A DNA stretch of 64,000 nt from Alectoria sarmentosa (GCA_009733775.1 WOGZ01000021.1:62001-126000); one strand, 5' to 3'. Shown: positions 21,766-32,323, counted from the stretch's first letter. Notes: generated from the sequence alone by a model not told the origin. Translations and numbers: made by a program.

Positions 21766-24700
21766 CTACGCTTCAAAAGCCACCCTCTTTGCCTCCGGCT
21801 GACCATGATCAGTGGCCCCATTGCCGTCTCCGTTCTCGAATGGCCGTTTAACGCTACCCTTGTCTTCAGCAGCTCCTGTTTCGACAGTGCTACTCCTACT
21901 ATAAGCATCGCCACTCGTGAGTGCGCTTTGCACCGCAATCTTCGCAGCTTTCGAAGCCGCGGCGGGAAGTGACGAAGTAGCATCACGGTCGGTAGGTGCA
22001 GGGCTCGGTTTCGACGGTGACGGAATGGCATCGGAAGTTCGATGCTTTGTTTCCATAGTTTTCTTGCTTAGATCGCTCAACATTGTCGCGAGCGCGCTCA
22101 TGATTGCCATCTCTTGCGGACCTTCTTTCTCATCTGCAGAGTCTTTTGAATTCGAGATTCCAAGGGTGCGGTCAATGGCCGACGTGACGAGACTCTCTGC
22201 GCTAGCTCTGTCCGGCATGCTGTCGATAAAGGCGCTCTTGAACCTGGCGACGGCCTGAACAACGTCCTGACCATGTGCATTGCTATTTAACTCGCCCGAT
22301 GGGCCAGTCAAGGCTTCGGTTCCAGGCTGGTTGAGAGCGGGTGAAGAAATTGACGGCGGTCCAAATGTCTGGCGGTTGTTGTCAGACGCTTGTGCTGGAG
22401 GCTGCGACACGGGGTAAGGGTTGTGACCGTTGGCGCTATTAGTATTGGAGTTTTGTTGCGATTGAAGAGCGGGCGCTGAAGATTGTTGAGGTGGCGGAGT
22501 AGATTGATAGGGTGATTGGTAAGTCGACTCACTCTGCGCATTGACCAGAGGTAATGGAAAGCCATGTGGCCCTCGAGGAGGTAATCCATGAGGTATGTGA
22601 GCTGGTGGCATGCCTGGAGGCATACCGTAAGGATTTGGCGGCATACGCCCATTCCGAGGCGGCATGCCTGGATACGAGTACGGATACTGCATCGATGGCG
22701 GACCTGGAGGGTAGTAAGGCTGGTGTGACACTGGAGGCGGCGTCGCCCTTCTTTTCTTTTCTCTCTCGATGGAAACCCCGGGAACCAAGCCCCACATCCA
22801 ACCTTTGCCATCCCTCTCAATTTTCCGAAAAGCAGCGTTCTGGGTTAGATTGTGGCGAACGCTACTTTGCCATCCTACTGTCGTCGCCCGAAGTTTGAAA
22901 TAGGGGTATCTTCTTTGCATGGATCGATATATCTGGGGCAGCGCCATGGCACCAGTCTCAGAGTTCGAGAGCGCTTCGTGAATCAGAACAATGTAGTTCT
23001 GTGGTGGCTTAGTGAGCTGTTCTGGAGTCAACGTGGCCTCATCAAAGACTGGAGAAGGTGATCTTGGAGGCTTAGGTGGTTTCTTCTCTTTCGCAGGTTT
23101 TGGCGGTAACACGGCAGCGATTGATTGCTCTGGTGGGACGGAGTCTGTTTGCTCAGTACTTTCACGAACACCTCGTTGGTCATCGGTACCTCCAGCTCGT
23201 TTCCGTTTCGTATATTTCCTCTTCCCGTTTACTTGCACCAACGGTTCTTTCTTCACGGCTTTCGTATCTTTGCCAGCCTTTACTTTTCCACGATCAGGTA
23301 GAGCCCCAGAACCCCGATCAGCTACGACTTTGGCCTCCTCTCGAGCCTGTCTTGCCAACAATGCCTGCTCTCTTTTGGAAATAATGCCGTTCTTTGGCGG
23401 CCGACCTGGACCTTTGCGCCTCGTCGCTGGTAATGGTTCCGGCTCGGACATTTTCTTACCCTTGGCTCTTATCTTTACCACCTCCTGTTTTTCTTCCTCC
23501 TCCTCATCCTCCTCCTCCTCATCTTTTTCATTTTTGAAGTTCCCCGTTCGACCGCGCTCTTCGTCCTTGTCGGCATCCTCATCACTCTCATCTTCAATGC
23601 TTTCTGCAATATCGAAGCTCATCTTTCCACCAGACAATGGATCCGATCCCATACTCATTTCAGCACCAGTTTCACCAGGGGCTACATCAGGCAGCACGAA
23701 ACGTATTCCCACACCCCCAATCTGGATTATGCTTCCATTCATAAGCGTCTGGACATCCCCTTGAGCGTACCACTCATCATCAACAAAACCTCCATTGCGG
23801 CCCAGGATTTCGACCTCGAAAAGATTCTCTTCGAAGTTGTATGCTATGCTTATGTGTCTCCTTGAGATACTCTTACCGCCGCTAGGAGCGCCCCCTGACA
23901 AAACTGGTGGATGTATTGGTACCAAGGGCACCAATTCCGGAGCAGGCATCGGACTATTGGGCCCGAAGTCATTCACTCCCGAGTCGTAACCCACGAGCGA
24001 AGCCATGGCAAGAGCATTGTAATCCGTCTTGCCGTTGGAAAGTAGCATCGAGCTTTTTCGAGACAGCTGCTGCGATGACGAACTCGAAGATTTGGGTTTT
24101 CTCGATCTTGGCTTCCTCGTAGGCTCACTCTCGTAGTTATCGACAGCTATGGCACCCCCACTCTCACTGGTGACGCTACTTGTCATGGTCTGGCCATTTC
24201 TTATTCTGACCTTGCTTGACGTGATGGAACCACCCGCGCTTATACTTCGTTTCCTGAACTTTGTTTCCGTATCTTGACGAGCCCGGAGATCAACTGCCTG
24301 GCGCGCCGCATATACATCTCTCCCAATCTCTACCGCATATGTGTTCATGTAAAACTCCCCATCGTCAAATTCGAGCTTCGCAAAAGCCTGTATTCGGTGC
24401 TGTTCCGTTTCTACAACGGATGGAGCTTCGTTTTGCTGAGAACCTCCAGCAGATCCACCGCCAATTGTAGCACCTTCCCAGGACTGTGCGTTGTTGTCAA
24501 GAACCTGCTGGTCTTTTTCGAGATCTGAGAACGGGACTATGCCATACCCAACATCATCCTCCATAGCTGTGTATCCTGCAATTGCTGCGAGAGAGGTCGT
24601 AGGCGTCTCTAACGTAGCGGCGAAGTTTGAGTAGTGCTCTGGGAGGCGCTGTAGGTCCTGTTCTGGAATTTCTGTAACAGAATTTGTTGTGGGATCCTGT

Positions 24701-24897
24701 GTTTCATTATCCTCCTCATAGATATTGAAGCTCTTGGGCTGTCCCGCTACTTTTGAGGCTTCTTGTGCGACTTGCTGAAGGACTGATCCAGCTTGTACCC
24801 CACTGTTTGACATGTTGTCTTGCGAGTCTGACCCGGGGGTTTGAGGTGATATTTCTGGATGAGTCTGCGCGGCGCCCTTTGACCGTTCCTCCTCCAT
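21766..24897 (-). CDS. FHA-forkhead transcription factor (Fkh1/Fkh2-like)
   Basis: A 1043-residue, intronless nuclear factor resembling yeast Fkh1/Fkh2 and filamentous FkhA proteins, which drive cell-cycle and development genes. In order: an FHA domain that starts near residue 170 (AFAKLEFDDGEFYMNTYAVE IGR) and resumes after a Ser-rich insertion of about 130 residues with ISRRHISIAYNFEENLFEVE and NGSIIQIGGVGIRFVLP (to about 404); a long Asp/Glu tract near 445-470; an AT-hook-like RKGPGRPPKNG near 495; a basic stretch; and the winged-helix forkhead domain near 635-730 (NYIVLIHEALSNSETGAMAL, RATTVGWQSSVRHNLTQNAA, GKGWMWGLVPG). The C-terminal third is Pro/Gln/Ser-rich. The insertion within the FHA fold is notable but common in fungal homologues. 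Its promoter region is shared with the dioxygenase gene. Confidence 0.93.
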   Translation of the reverse strand: MEEERSKGAAQTHPEISPQTPGSDSQDNMSNSGVQAGSVLQQVAQEASKVAGQPKSFNIYEEDNETQDPTTNSVTEIPEQDLQRLPEHYSNFAATLETPTTSLAAIAGYTAMEDDVGYGIVPFSDLEKDQQVLDNNAQSWEGATIGGGSAGGSQQNEAPSVVETEQHRIQAFAKLEFDDGEFYMNTYAVEIGRDVYAARQAVDLRARQDTETKFRKRSISAGGSITSSKVRIRNGQTMTSSVTSESGGAIAVDNYESEPTRKPRSRKPKSSSSSSQQLSRKSSMLLSNGKTDYNALAMASLVGYDSGVNDFGPNSPMPAPELVPLVPIHPPVLSGGAPSGGKSISRRHISIAYNFEENLFEVEILGRNGGFVDDEWYAQGDVQTLMNGSIIQIGGVGIRFVLPDVAPGETGAEMSMGSDPLSGGKMSFDIAESIEDESDEDADKDEERGRTGNFKNEKDEEEEDEEEEEKQEVVKIRAKGKKMSEPEPLPATRRKGPGRPPKNGIISKREQALLARQAREEAKVVADRGSGALPDRGKVKAGKDTKAVKKEPLVQVNGKRKYTKRKRAGGTDDQRGVRESTEQTDSVPPEQSIAAVLPPKPAKEKKPPKPPRSPSPVFDEATLTPEQLTKPPQNYIVLIHEALSNSETGAMALPQIYRSMQRRYPYFKLRATTVGWQSSVRHNLTQNAAFRKIERDGKGWMWGLVPGVSIEREKKRRATPPPVSHQPYYPPGPPSMQYPYSYPGMPPRNGRMPPNPYGMPPGMPPAHIPHGLPPRGPHGFPLPLVNAQSESTYQSPYQSTPPPQQSSAPALQSQQNSNTNSANGHNPYPVSQPPAQASDNNRQTFGPPSISSPALNQPGTEALTGPSGELNSNAHGQDVVQAVARFKSAFIDSMPDRASAESLVTSAIDRTLGISNSKDSADEKEGPQEMAIMSALATMLSDLSKKTMETKHRTSDAIPSPSKPSPAPTDRDATSSLPAAASKAAKIAVQSALTSGDAYSRSSTVETGAAEDKGSVKRPFENGDGNGATDHGQPEAKRVAFEA

Positions 24898-25176
24898 GGC
24901 TAAGGCCGTCTTCGCATCTTCCTGGGTGCTGTAAAATGCTTCTAAATCAGGTCTAGGTTAGGTATGAACCCTTGCCTTTGTTCTTTGTGAAACTTTGCTA
25001 GAGGTTGTGTCAGCTGTGACTTCCCTTCACTACTTTACTCTTCCCATTCAGGAATCGTGCGTTCAAAAAGCCAAGAGTTCGCACTAGGTTTTCGCGCTAG
25101 TGCTACTCCCTACTCCGACTCCTTAATGACCTGACAACCATCTGGCATTGGCCTCATACCTGTCTCGCCAATTGCG

Positions 25177-26644
25177 ATGCCGCAGCGGTCTCGTGGAAGG
25201 GCTTCAATTAACACAAAGCGAAAGCGACCTGAAGAACGGGAGCCAGTGCCTAATTGGCCTGCACTGCAACCACTACTTCCTACCACAGATCTTGCTTTAG
25301 AAACGCTGCTAGAGGACCAGATCATTCTCATCCGTCATCTCTTCACCTCTACGCTGTGCAAGAAATATGTTTCATTCTTGTCTTCACTTCCACTGATCAC
25401 TACCCCCGCTGAACCTAAAGAAGGAGAAGCAATCAGGGTCAATGATCGCATTCAATTCGATGACCCTGCTTTTGCCGAACAGCTTTGGGGCTCTACAGGA
25501 CTTGGATCCCTTATCAGTGGCTCGGCAGAGAATGGAGACTCTGATGGTCTCACACATGAAGGAGCAAAGAAGCTTTGGGGAGGAGAAATCTGTGGTCTTA
25601 ATTCGCGTATCCGCATATATCGTTACGGTACCTTTCCAGGCGGTCGCTCTTTCCCCTAGCACCGTTGACTTTCACTAGGTCAGGGACAGTTTTTTGGCCA
25701 GCACTGTATGTATCAACATTCTGGTCCAAACACCACAGCATTAGTATTCTGTGTTTGATCTGCTTGAGGCGTTCATTTCTTTCAGTATCTTAATCGAGTC
25801 GCTGGTATCACATCTTCGCTGTTCACGGCCTGCTCAGTCAACCTCTGAACTGGTGGCTTTACCCTGTCCCTTTGTCTTGCAATGGTGTGGTTTTCTGAGG
25901 TTTCACTTTATGTTATGAGCTGGCTCCCCACGGTCCAAACTATCCTTGTGACTTTATGGATCTGTAATTGGGTGCTCTATGCAATCATGCTGTTGTTGAA
26001 TGATTATCTGGAACATCCACCCTGGGTTTTGAGGCGTGCTGTCGATTTGATGGACATGATCTTCGAACCCTGGTCGTATGCGCTGGGCTGGGAGCTTCCA
26101 CTTGAATTTTGGCCGGTCCCTTTTTCACCCTGGGTCATGACAGTCCTGGTGTTTGTCCTTTGGGCACTCCCAGACAGCATCGTGGAGCTTTCGCCAGACC
26201 TCTTCTGAATTTGCTGCCTTCATTTATGATGTGGAAACCGAGGAAGACGACTATTTGTATGTAGCGCCGTTGTGCTTCGCGAAAACGATTTGTTTCCAGG
26301 ATGTGGTAGAGCTGTGCTGACGGATCACAGACGATGAGTCGAACAGCATCATTCTTCCATCTACTCCCCCAATGCCAGCCAGGACAACTTGGACCTTACT
26401 CATCTACCTTACTGGACCGGTAACGGGCTGCGTGGGAGGGGCGACGGTCTTTTATCCTGAACTTGGCCCGACAAAGAAATTCTCGGGAAAATCCAGTGAC
26501 GTAACAGACCCGATCGTTGTCGACCTGGAAGTAGGAATGGCTCTCCTACACAAGCACGGCCAAGACTGCCTCTTGCACGAAGGTAGAGCAGTTATTCAGG
26601 GGGAGAAATGGGTCATCAGGAGCGATTTGTGTGTGAAAAGATGA
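25177..26644 (+). CDS. 2OG-Fe(II) dioxygenase, prolyl-4-hydroxylase-like
   Basis: A prolyl 4-hydroxylase-type 2-oxoglutarate/Fe(II) oxygenase of 263 residues; the substrate is unknown. Exons: 25177-25627, 25679-25705 and 26331-26644. The second is a 27-nt microexon. They join to give IYRYGQGQFFGQHYDESNSI, which contains the iron ligands H-x-D (HYD), then TTWTLLIYLTGP, GGATVFYPE, and a C-terminal LLHEGRAVIQGEKWVIRSDL, whose His and Arg fit the distal ligand and 2OG-binding residue. The N-terminus MPQRSRGRASINTKRKRP is basic and may be a nuclear or organellar signal. The third exon is separated by a 625-nt intron that contains an open frame for a small membrane protein. The stop lies only 25 nt from the stop of the convergent DsbA-like gene. 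Confidence 0.87.
25882..26208 (+). CDS. Possible nested membrane-protein ORF within intron
   Basis: A 108-residue frame from ATG to stop that lies entirely inside the 625-nt second intron of the dioxygenase gene, on the same strand. It encodes a hydrophobic stretch near residues 7-40 (LVTLWICNWVLYAIMLLLND) and another near 86-103 (WVMTVLVFVLWALPDSIVEL), with an amphipathic Trp/Pro-rich middle. No family is recognised. It cannot be an exon of the host gene, because the HYD motif needs direct joining across it. It could be a small nested gene, a captured gene fragment or chance. Confidence 0.35.
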   Translation: MVWFSEVSLYVMSWLPTVQTILVTLWICNWVLYAIMLLLNDYLEHPPWVLRRAVDLMDMIFEPWSYALGWELPLEFWPVPFSPWVMTVLVFVLWALPDSIVELSPDLF

Positions 26645-26669
26645 CTTGCTAACCGCTTTCAAATGGCCT

Positions 26670-27329
26670 CTATGACTCCTCCATTTCCTTGACCTTTTCA
26701 AACACCTTCACGAATGCATCCGCATCCTGCGCTCCACCAATCTCATATTTTCCCTGCAACACAAAATTCGGCACTCCACTCACGCCCCGAATTTGCGCCT
26801 CCGCGACCTCCTTGTCAACCTCCTCTCCTCCCTTATCACTCTCTAACCAACTCCTCACTTCCTCCTCTTCCAAGCCAGCCCTCACACCTGCATGCCTCAG
26901 CACTTCGTGGCTCGTGATATCTCCTTCCTGCTCGAAGTAGGTCTTGAATAATTGCTCTACAATCCTAGTCTGCACATCCGGCCCTTTCGTCTTCCCCAAC
27001 TCCACCAACCTATGGCTATCCCTCGTATTGCCAGTTTTGCCTCCAAAGCTGAAGTTAATACCAGCGTCTTTGCCCACTGCAGCCAAGCGGTCGAGTATCA
27101 TCGTCGCCTTCTCAGCGCCGAACCTTGACTTATAATAAGAACGCTTGTCAACGCCGATCTTAGGTGCGGCAGGGTTCAGATAGAACGGTAGCCATGTCGT
27201 ATTGAACGTATCGCTAGAGGAAGGATGCGCGGATTTGTAGAGGGATATTCCGCGTTCCAGCTTGTTTTTGCCGACGTAGCACCAGGGGCAGACGTTGTCC
27301 GAGGTGATGGCGATGTTGAATATTGTCAT
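26670..27329 (-). CDS. DsbA-family thiol oxidoreductase (FrnE-like)
   Basis: A 219-residue single-exon protein of the DSBA-like thioredoxin family, close to the FrnE branch. The redox motif CPWC lies at residues 14-17 in ITSDNVCPWCYVGK, and the cis-Pro loop is GVSGVPNFVLQGKYEIGGAQ near 185-204. In between is the helical insertion typical of the family (RLVELGKTKG, EQLFKTYFEQEGDI). No signal peptide is seen, so a cytosolic or peroxisomal role is more likely than secretion. It converges on the dioxygenase gene with 25 nt between stop codons. The physiological substrate is unknown. Confidence 0.92.
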   Translation of the reverse strand: MTIFNIAITSDNVCPWCYVGKNKLERGISLYKSAHPSSSDTFNTTWLPFYLNPAAPKIGVDKRSYYKSRFGAEKATMILDRLAAVGKDAGINFSFGGKTGNTRDSHRLVELGKTKGPDVQTRIVEQLFKTYFEQEGDITSHEVLRHAGVRAGLEEEEVRSWLESDKGGEEVDKEVAEAQIRGVSGVPNFVLQGKYEIGGAQDADAFVKVFEKVKEMEES

Positions 27330-28138
27330 TTTGGGTATGCGGGAAGCCAGAATAATGATGCCGTAGATGTTTGAGGATTCGATTGTGGAGACCGCGATAG
27401 CTTATATGTCCTTTTGAATATCCCGAGGTCCGATTTCAGGAAGTTTGGAAATGGAGGTTGATTATCAATCTTTATTAGCCATCTCCCTCGGCCGAATAGC
27501 CGTTGGCGACGAGTTGATCATCATTGCGGCAGCTGTCTACGGCTGACGCAACAACATCCGAAGGAGGGTCCCAATGCATCATGAGGTCCAATACCTGCGC
27601 AAGGATCTCTTTGGAGAGCGACACGGCAGCTTCGGCCGTTGTTTAAGTAATGCATGTCATACTCGGCGTCTCTCGCGGCACCAGCCAAATCGCCAGCTCT
27701 AAAGCATGAGGGCGGCGTAAGTAAGTAGCCTAATCCATGGAAACTCATTCTTCTTTAAACCCAATCATCGTCCTTGAAGCTATGTTTTGATGCTAGTGAT
27801 TCCGTTTGAACGAGAATGTAGTGCGTTGCTGTCTTGGTGGACAGTAAGCACTAGTTTGAACGCGTATGATAGGTCACAACACAGCAACTGTAGAGAAGCA
27901 ATACAGATCCATGTGTGTGACCTGCATTCATAGACCTTCTTTTTCGACGTTTCAGCCTGGTCTTCCGTCGGCAACCTCTCCTTTGTTGCATTCTCATTTT
28001 CTCAACTCACGTCCTCGTCGTTCTTTGACGAGATAGGGTATTTACGAGATTCCGTGACGACAGCATTAATTGATTCGATCACCATTCTCCCATTGATTTT
28101 ATTGTTGCTGCGATCCAATCGAACCGGCACTGCACAAG
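27330..28138. other. Intergenic, no gene recognised
   Basis: Upstream of the DsbA-like gene (-) and of the dehydrogenase relic (+). Short frames on both strands carry no domain. Confidence 0.45.
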
Positions 28139-28918
28139 ATGAAAAGCACGTTCATCATTACCCGTGCCAACGGGGGACTCGGTGCCATCCTCGTCTTTCA
28201 ATCTCTCTAATCACGCTACGCCGAAGACTACAGAGGCATTTTTGCGGTCCGCAACGCTGCCTCAGCAGACACGATCAACCAGATTCGCGCCAGTTCAAAT
28301 GATCATCCGACAATCGCTGTGGAACTAAGTACTCTTGCCAGCGTCCGCACTGCAGCCAAAGATGTGGCGTCTAGCTCAATGTCCTCAATGCCGCTCTACA
28401 GCATACCCAAAGCATTAAACACACCGAGGACGGTCTGGAGGCTACTTCTGCACTCAATCAGCTTTCCAAATTCTTGTTTACCATCCTGCTATTGCAGAGC
28501 ATGGACCCGGCAGTGGGCCACATTTCATTGTCATTGTCTCCAGCTGGACTCATGATCCTTCTTGCAGTATGAACAGTAGCTTCATCACAGATGAAAAGCA
28601 CAAGACATTTATTCCAAAGGGTGGCCCACAAATCACAGCTTTCTCACCCAACGGAAACTTCCGCACAAAGAAGAATCAGCCAAAGATTCTCTCAACGCCA
28701 GCTTCGATGAAGAAGCCTTGGGCAAGCATCCCAAGGCAGTGTATCTCAACGGGAGCGCAAAGTTCGAGCCTAGCAAAGAAACAAGGGATGAGACCAAGCA
28801 GAAGCAGCTTCGAATGGAGAGACTGAAAATTTCAGGGTTGAGGGAGGATGGCACTGTTTTGGGGTGTCGTTATAACAGGAAATGGCAGGTTGACGCAGGA
28901 GACAAAGTCCCGGTCTGA
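28139..28918 (+). pseudogene. Broken short-chain dehydrogenase/reductase
   Basis: Clear remains of an NAD(P)-dependent SDR. The first frame reads MKSTFIITRANGGLGAILVF, an altered glycine-rich nucleotide-binding start, then stops at TAA (28208-28210). The same frame continues with YAEDYRGIFAVRNAASADTI and VELSTLASVRTAAKDVASS. The frame then shifts to KHTEDGLEATSALNQLSKFL and TILLLQSMDPAVGHISL, and shifts again to a C-terminal part (ETRDETKQKQLRMERLKISG, LREDGTVLG). The catalytic Tyr-xxx-Lys region cannot be found, so an internal deletion is likely. With one stop, at least two frameshifts and a missing active site it cannot make a working enzyme. The ancestral SDR was probably of the ketoreductase-like type. 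Confidence 0.82.
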
Positions 28919-29633
28919 TAAGCAGGAGCAAATGTTCGAAATTTATCGTCTTTTGTAGGATAGCTGGCTTACCGCTCATTGATGGTTCGAACACGAATCT
29001 AATGCTCTGGTCCAAGGGCTAATGATGAACTTGATATGCTTTATTTTATTCATTGCTCTGGTGCACACTTCTCAGCGTGCTTCGATCCAATTTTCCCGAT
29101 AAACCACAGAGCCTAGACTCTTATTCTGTAAGGTGCAGACCAGTAAGATGGTTCCTAGATCTTAAAGACAGGTTGCCGTTCAAGTTTGACCCCTCGGGCA
29201 GCATTAAAAAAAGTGGTCGGCGAATACAGACGTTAAAGTAGCGGGATTAACAGCTGGCTAGCGGCCGCTGGCGACGCCGAAATGCTGATCTTTCCTACCT
29301 AGAAACAGGGAGTCGCCCTGCCTTGAGTTTCCCCTTTAAATCCTGCCACTCAATTGCAATCGGCAAAGATGAAGATCTGCCGGACTTATCACCGTTCCTC
29401 ACATTGATTGGGTTGGGATAACCCGTAAAGGCGACGCAGGGTTTCCACTTTCCATTTTTACTGTACGCTAACCATTCTGGCGATAACGCTATTTTCCTTG
29501 GTTCCATCACATGGATGGTGGCACCGACTCGAAATTGCATCAACATGGCCAAACCTTCATTTCTACGACCTATGATGACAGCTACCTCCTACCCCCCTGA
29601 ATCAAAGCCAGTATATTGTTCAGTTCCTAGAGC
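28919..29633. other. Intergenic, no gene recognised
   Basis: Follows the SDR relic and precedes the kelch gene. A minus-strand frame at 29295-29552 has no recognisable domain. The last 100 nt probably serve as promoter and leader for the kelch gene. Confidence 0.4.
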
Positions 29634-32323
29634 ATGGACCATGATACCACATCATACCGACCTCTCCCAACCGAAGCACAATACCTAAAGGCAAAAGCGC
29701 CCTCAATACGCGCGAGGCCGATTCATACCTACACACGATCGCTTCCTAGCGAGCAATCTTCGAAACATGGAGCAAACCGAAGACATCGGCCAAGAATATC
29801 CTCGTTCAAGGAGCTCGACGTCGATACTATGCTGGATGCCCAGACTAGTCACGCGCACAGGACCGCCATAGATTCCCTCACCAGTCGCCCAACACAACGG
29901 CTCCACAACCAGCCAGAGTCATTGGACTCATCGCAGAGCGATGATGCTTCGCCAATATCCCCCGACGGGTCAGAGTCTTCTGGCTGGTCTGAATCCATCA
30001 CATTTGAAAGCGAGTTGACGAAATCGTGGCGAGTTCTTTCCTCGTCGCGGCTTACGATGCTAGCTTTAGTATTGCTTGTGGCAATGCCCTTGCTGTATGA
30101 TACACCACTTCTGGGAAAAGCAGGACCAAGCATAATAGGAGCAAAGGCTGGCGTGATTAAGAGATCTAGGCCCCAGGAGAAGGACGTTGTCGACGGAAAA
30201 TCGGTGAGGCGGCAGGCTATCACAACAGACACAAACGTGTGCAATCGTTGGAGCCAGCAGAGTGCACTTGTCAATGGCACAATCTACCTTTACGGAGGGC
30301 ACACCACGACCACAGCCGGCCAGACGTCAGGCACCTGGAACAACGATTTCTTGACAATAGATGTAACCAAGTCTTGGGATATTTCATCGCCCGTCATTGC
30401 AGGACTCCCTCAACCGTCTGGTCCACCTCCAGTATCAAACGGCTACCTCTGGAACTCGTACGACACATTGTACCTATATGGCGGAGAATACTCGGACGAT
30501 CCTATAACAACTCCTTCTCCTTACTCGTTGTGGCAATACGATATAGCAAGCTCAACGTGGACGGAAACACAAGAGTCCCAGACTTCTGCCGGAAATAACA
30601 GCGACGGCGGTAATCAGCCTGTTCTAGGATCTGCTGAGGGTGCTGGTGTTAGTGTGCCTGATTTAGGCCGGGGATTCTACTTCGCTGGTCATCAAGACCC
30701 GTACACGACACCTGGATGGTCACAACAAACCTTTCGCATCTACCTGAAGTCTCTCTTGGAATTCACATTCCCTGGCTACAGTAACGATGGCGTACAGAGT
30801 CTGAGCGGTGGGACTACTGCTGGTAGCGGAGGCGTATGGCGTAACATAACGCAGGGTGGAATCCAAGATACCGCACTTTTCCCGAACAGAGCGGACGGTG
30901 TCATATTATATGTCCCTGGATACGGCGTCGACGGCATTCTCGTGAGCATGGCAGGCGGAACCAACGAGTCTTTTGTGAGTCCCAATGCGATTTCCAATTC
31001 TCATTTCTATCGCTAACGTGAAATCTCGTATAGACGCAAATGAACGTAATAGATGTCTACGATGTTGCAAGCTCGACATGGTATAGACAATCAACATCCG
31101 GTGCATATCCTATCCTCCGTGTCAACCCCTGCGCCGTTGCGCTTTCGGCTCCTGATGGCTCCAGCACAAACATCTACATGTACGGCGGACAAAACCTTAT
31201 TCCTTATGGAAACCAGACGCAGTACAGTGACATGTGGATCCTCACCATCCCAAGCTTTACCGTAAGGCATTTTTCGGGGTTATCTCTTCCTGTTCGAGAC
31301 TGCCCTTTTTGAGTCACAAGATGTGTTGCTGCAGCTGGTTTTTCTTTTTAATTCCCAAGAAAAGCCTTATTATTCACATTCTTATCTACAAGTAGGAATG
31401 CTGACCCCGAAATGTGTTAGTGGATCCAAGTAGATACCAGCAGCCAATCAGTCCCGCCGGGCCGCACTGGCCACACATGCAACATCTGGGATGGACAAAT
31501 CGTTGTCGTCGGTGGCTACACTGGGCCCCCTTCCAATGGGCTTGGCTGCGATAGCGGTTTCTATGTCTTTAATGCGACGAGTCTGCAGTGGCAGAATAAT
31601 TTTAATACCCTCAGTGGAGGTGACACGCAAAACCAGCAGATATCACAGCAGAAAGATGCTTCAGGTCTTTCAGGAAGCTACGGATACCAAGTCCCCGTCC
31701 CCGTCCAGTCAGTCATTGGCGGCAAAGGCAGTGGTGGCGCAACTGTTACTGCTCCTGCTGAAAGTGCAACAGCCGGACCGCTGGCGACTGGCAAGCCAAT
31801 CACCTATACAGTCACCGGCTCCAATGGTGCAGTTGTCACAGAGACTGGTACGGCCTCCTCTTCCACTGGCTCGAGTGGCAGCAACAGCGGTAAAAGTGGC
31901 CCTAACATCGGAGCCATCGTTGCTGGGGTAGTCGCGGGCTGTTTTGCGGTCTTAGCGGCCTACCTCGGTTTCTGCGCCTGGGTCTACCGCCGTCAACTGG
32001 CCCTCTACAAGAACCATGTCGCCATGTCTCAACGCGCAGTGGCTGCTGGAGGCGGTGAAAAGTCTGTTTTCCTGGCTGCTACGTCATCTAGAGGCTCGAG
32101 TGGCAAAAACCAGTATAGCACTGATCAGAGCAGTCGGAAAGCGGGAAGTGGGGCAGGAAGCAGTGGATATACACCAGTACCGCCGATGCCGGTGGCAGGG
32201 GAGGCGCCGATAGGGGGAAATAGTACGGCAAATTCTAGCGTCGAGGAATTGGCCGGGGAGCCGAGTTACTTTGGGGTATTGCTGAACCCGAGGAGGAGTT
32301 TGAGAGTCATCAACCGCGACTGA
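29634..32323 (+). CDS. Kelch-repeat membrane protein
   Basis: An 823-residue protein with a kelch-type beta-propeller between two membrane segments. Exons: 29634-30974, 31034-31261, 31421-32323. Residues 1-139 are a polar N-terminal tail; 140-155 (TMLALVLLVAMPLLYD) is the first hydrophobic segment. Kelch units follow, recognisable by GG motifs with following Tyr/Trp: GTIYLYGGHTTT, DTLYLYGGEYSD, NIYMYGGQNLIPYG and IVVVGGYTG. A Ser/Thr/Gly-rich linker leads to a second membrane helix at about 686-712 (IGAIVAGVVAGCFAVLAAYL) and a cytoplasmic tail. The propeller is probably outside the cell with many NxS/T sites, though the first segment could also be a long signal anchor. Ligand unknown. The second intron (31262-31420) belongs to the introner-like set. 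Confidence 0.85.
31262..31420 (+). repeat. Introner-like intron in kelch gene (159 nt)
   Basis: Ends in TGCTGACCCCGAAATGTGTTAG-like sequence, a variant of the CTGACTCCGAAATC motif. Near the donor it holds TTTCGGGGT, an exact complement of ACCCCGAAA near the acceptor, so both arms differ from the usual family arm together. The block TGAGTCACAAGATGTG is nearly the same as TGAGTCGCAAGACGTG in the intron at 47579-47745. Confidence 0.72.

Noticed and set aside
25882..26208. The hydrophobic frame as an alternative exon of the dioxygenase
   Set aside because: Its inclusion would separate the His and Asp ligands of the HxD motif and bring its own stop codon.
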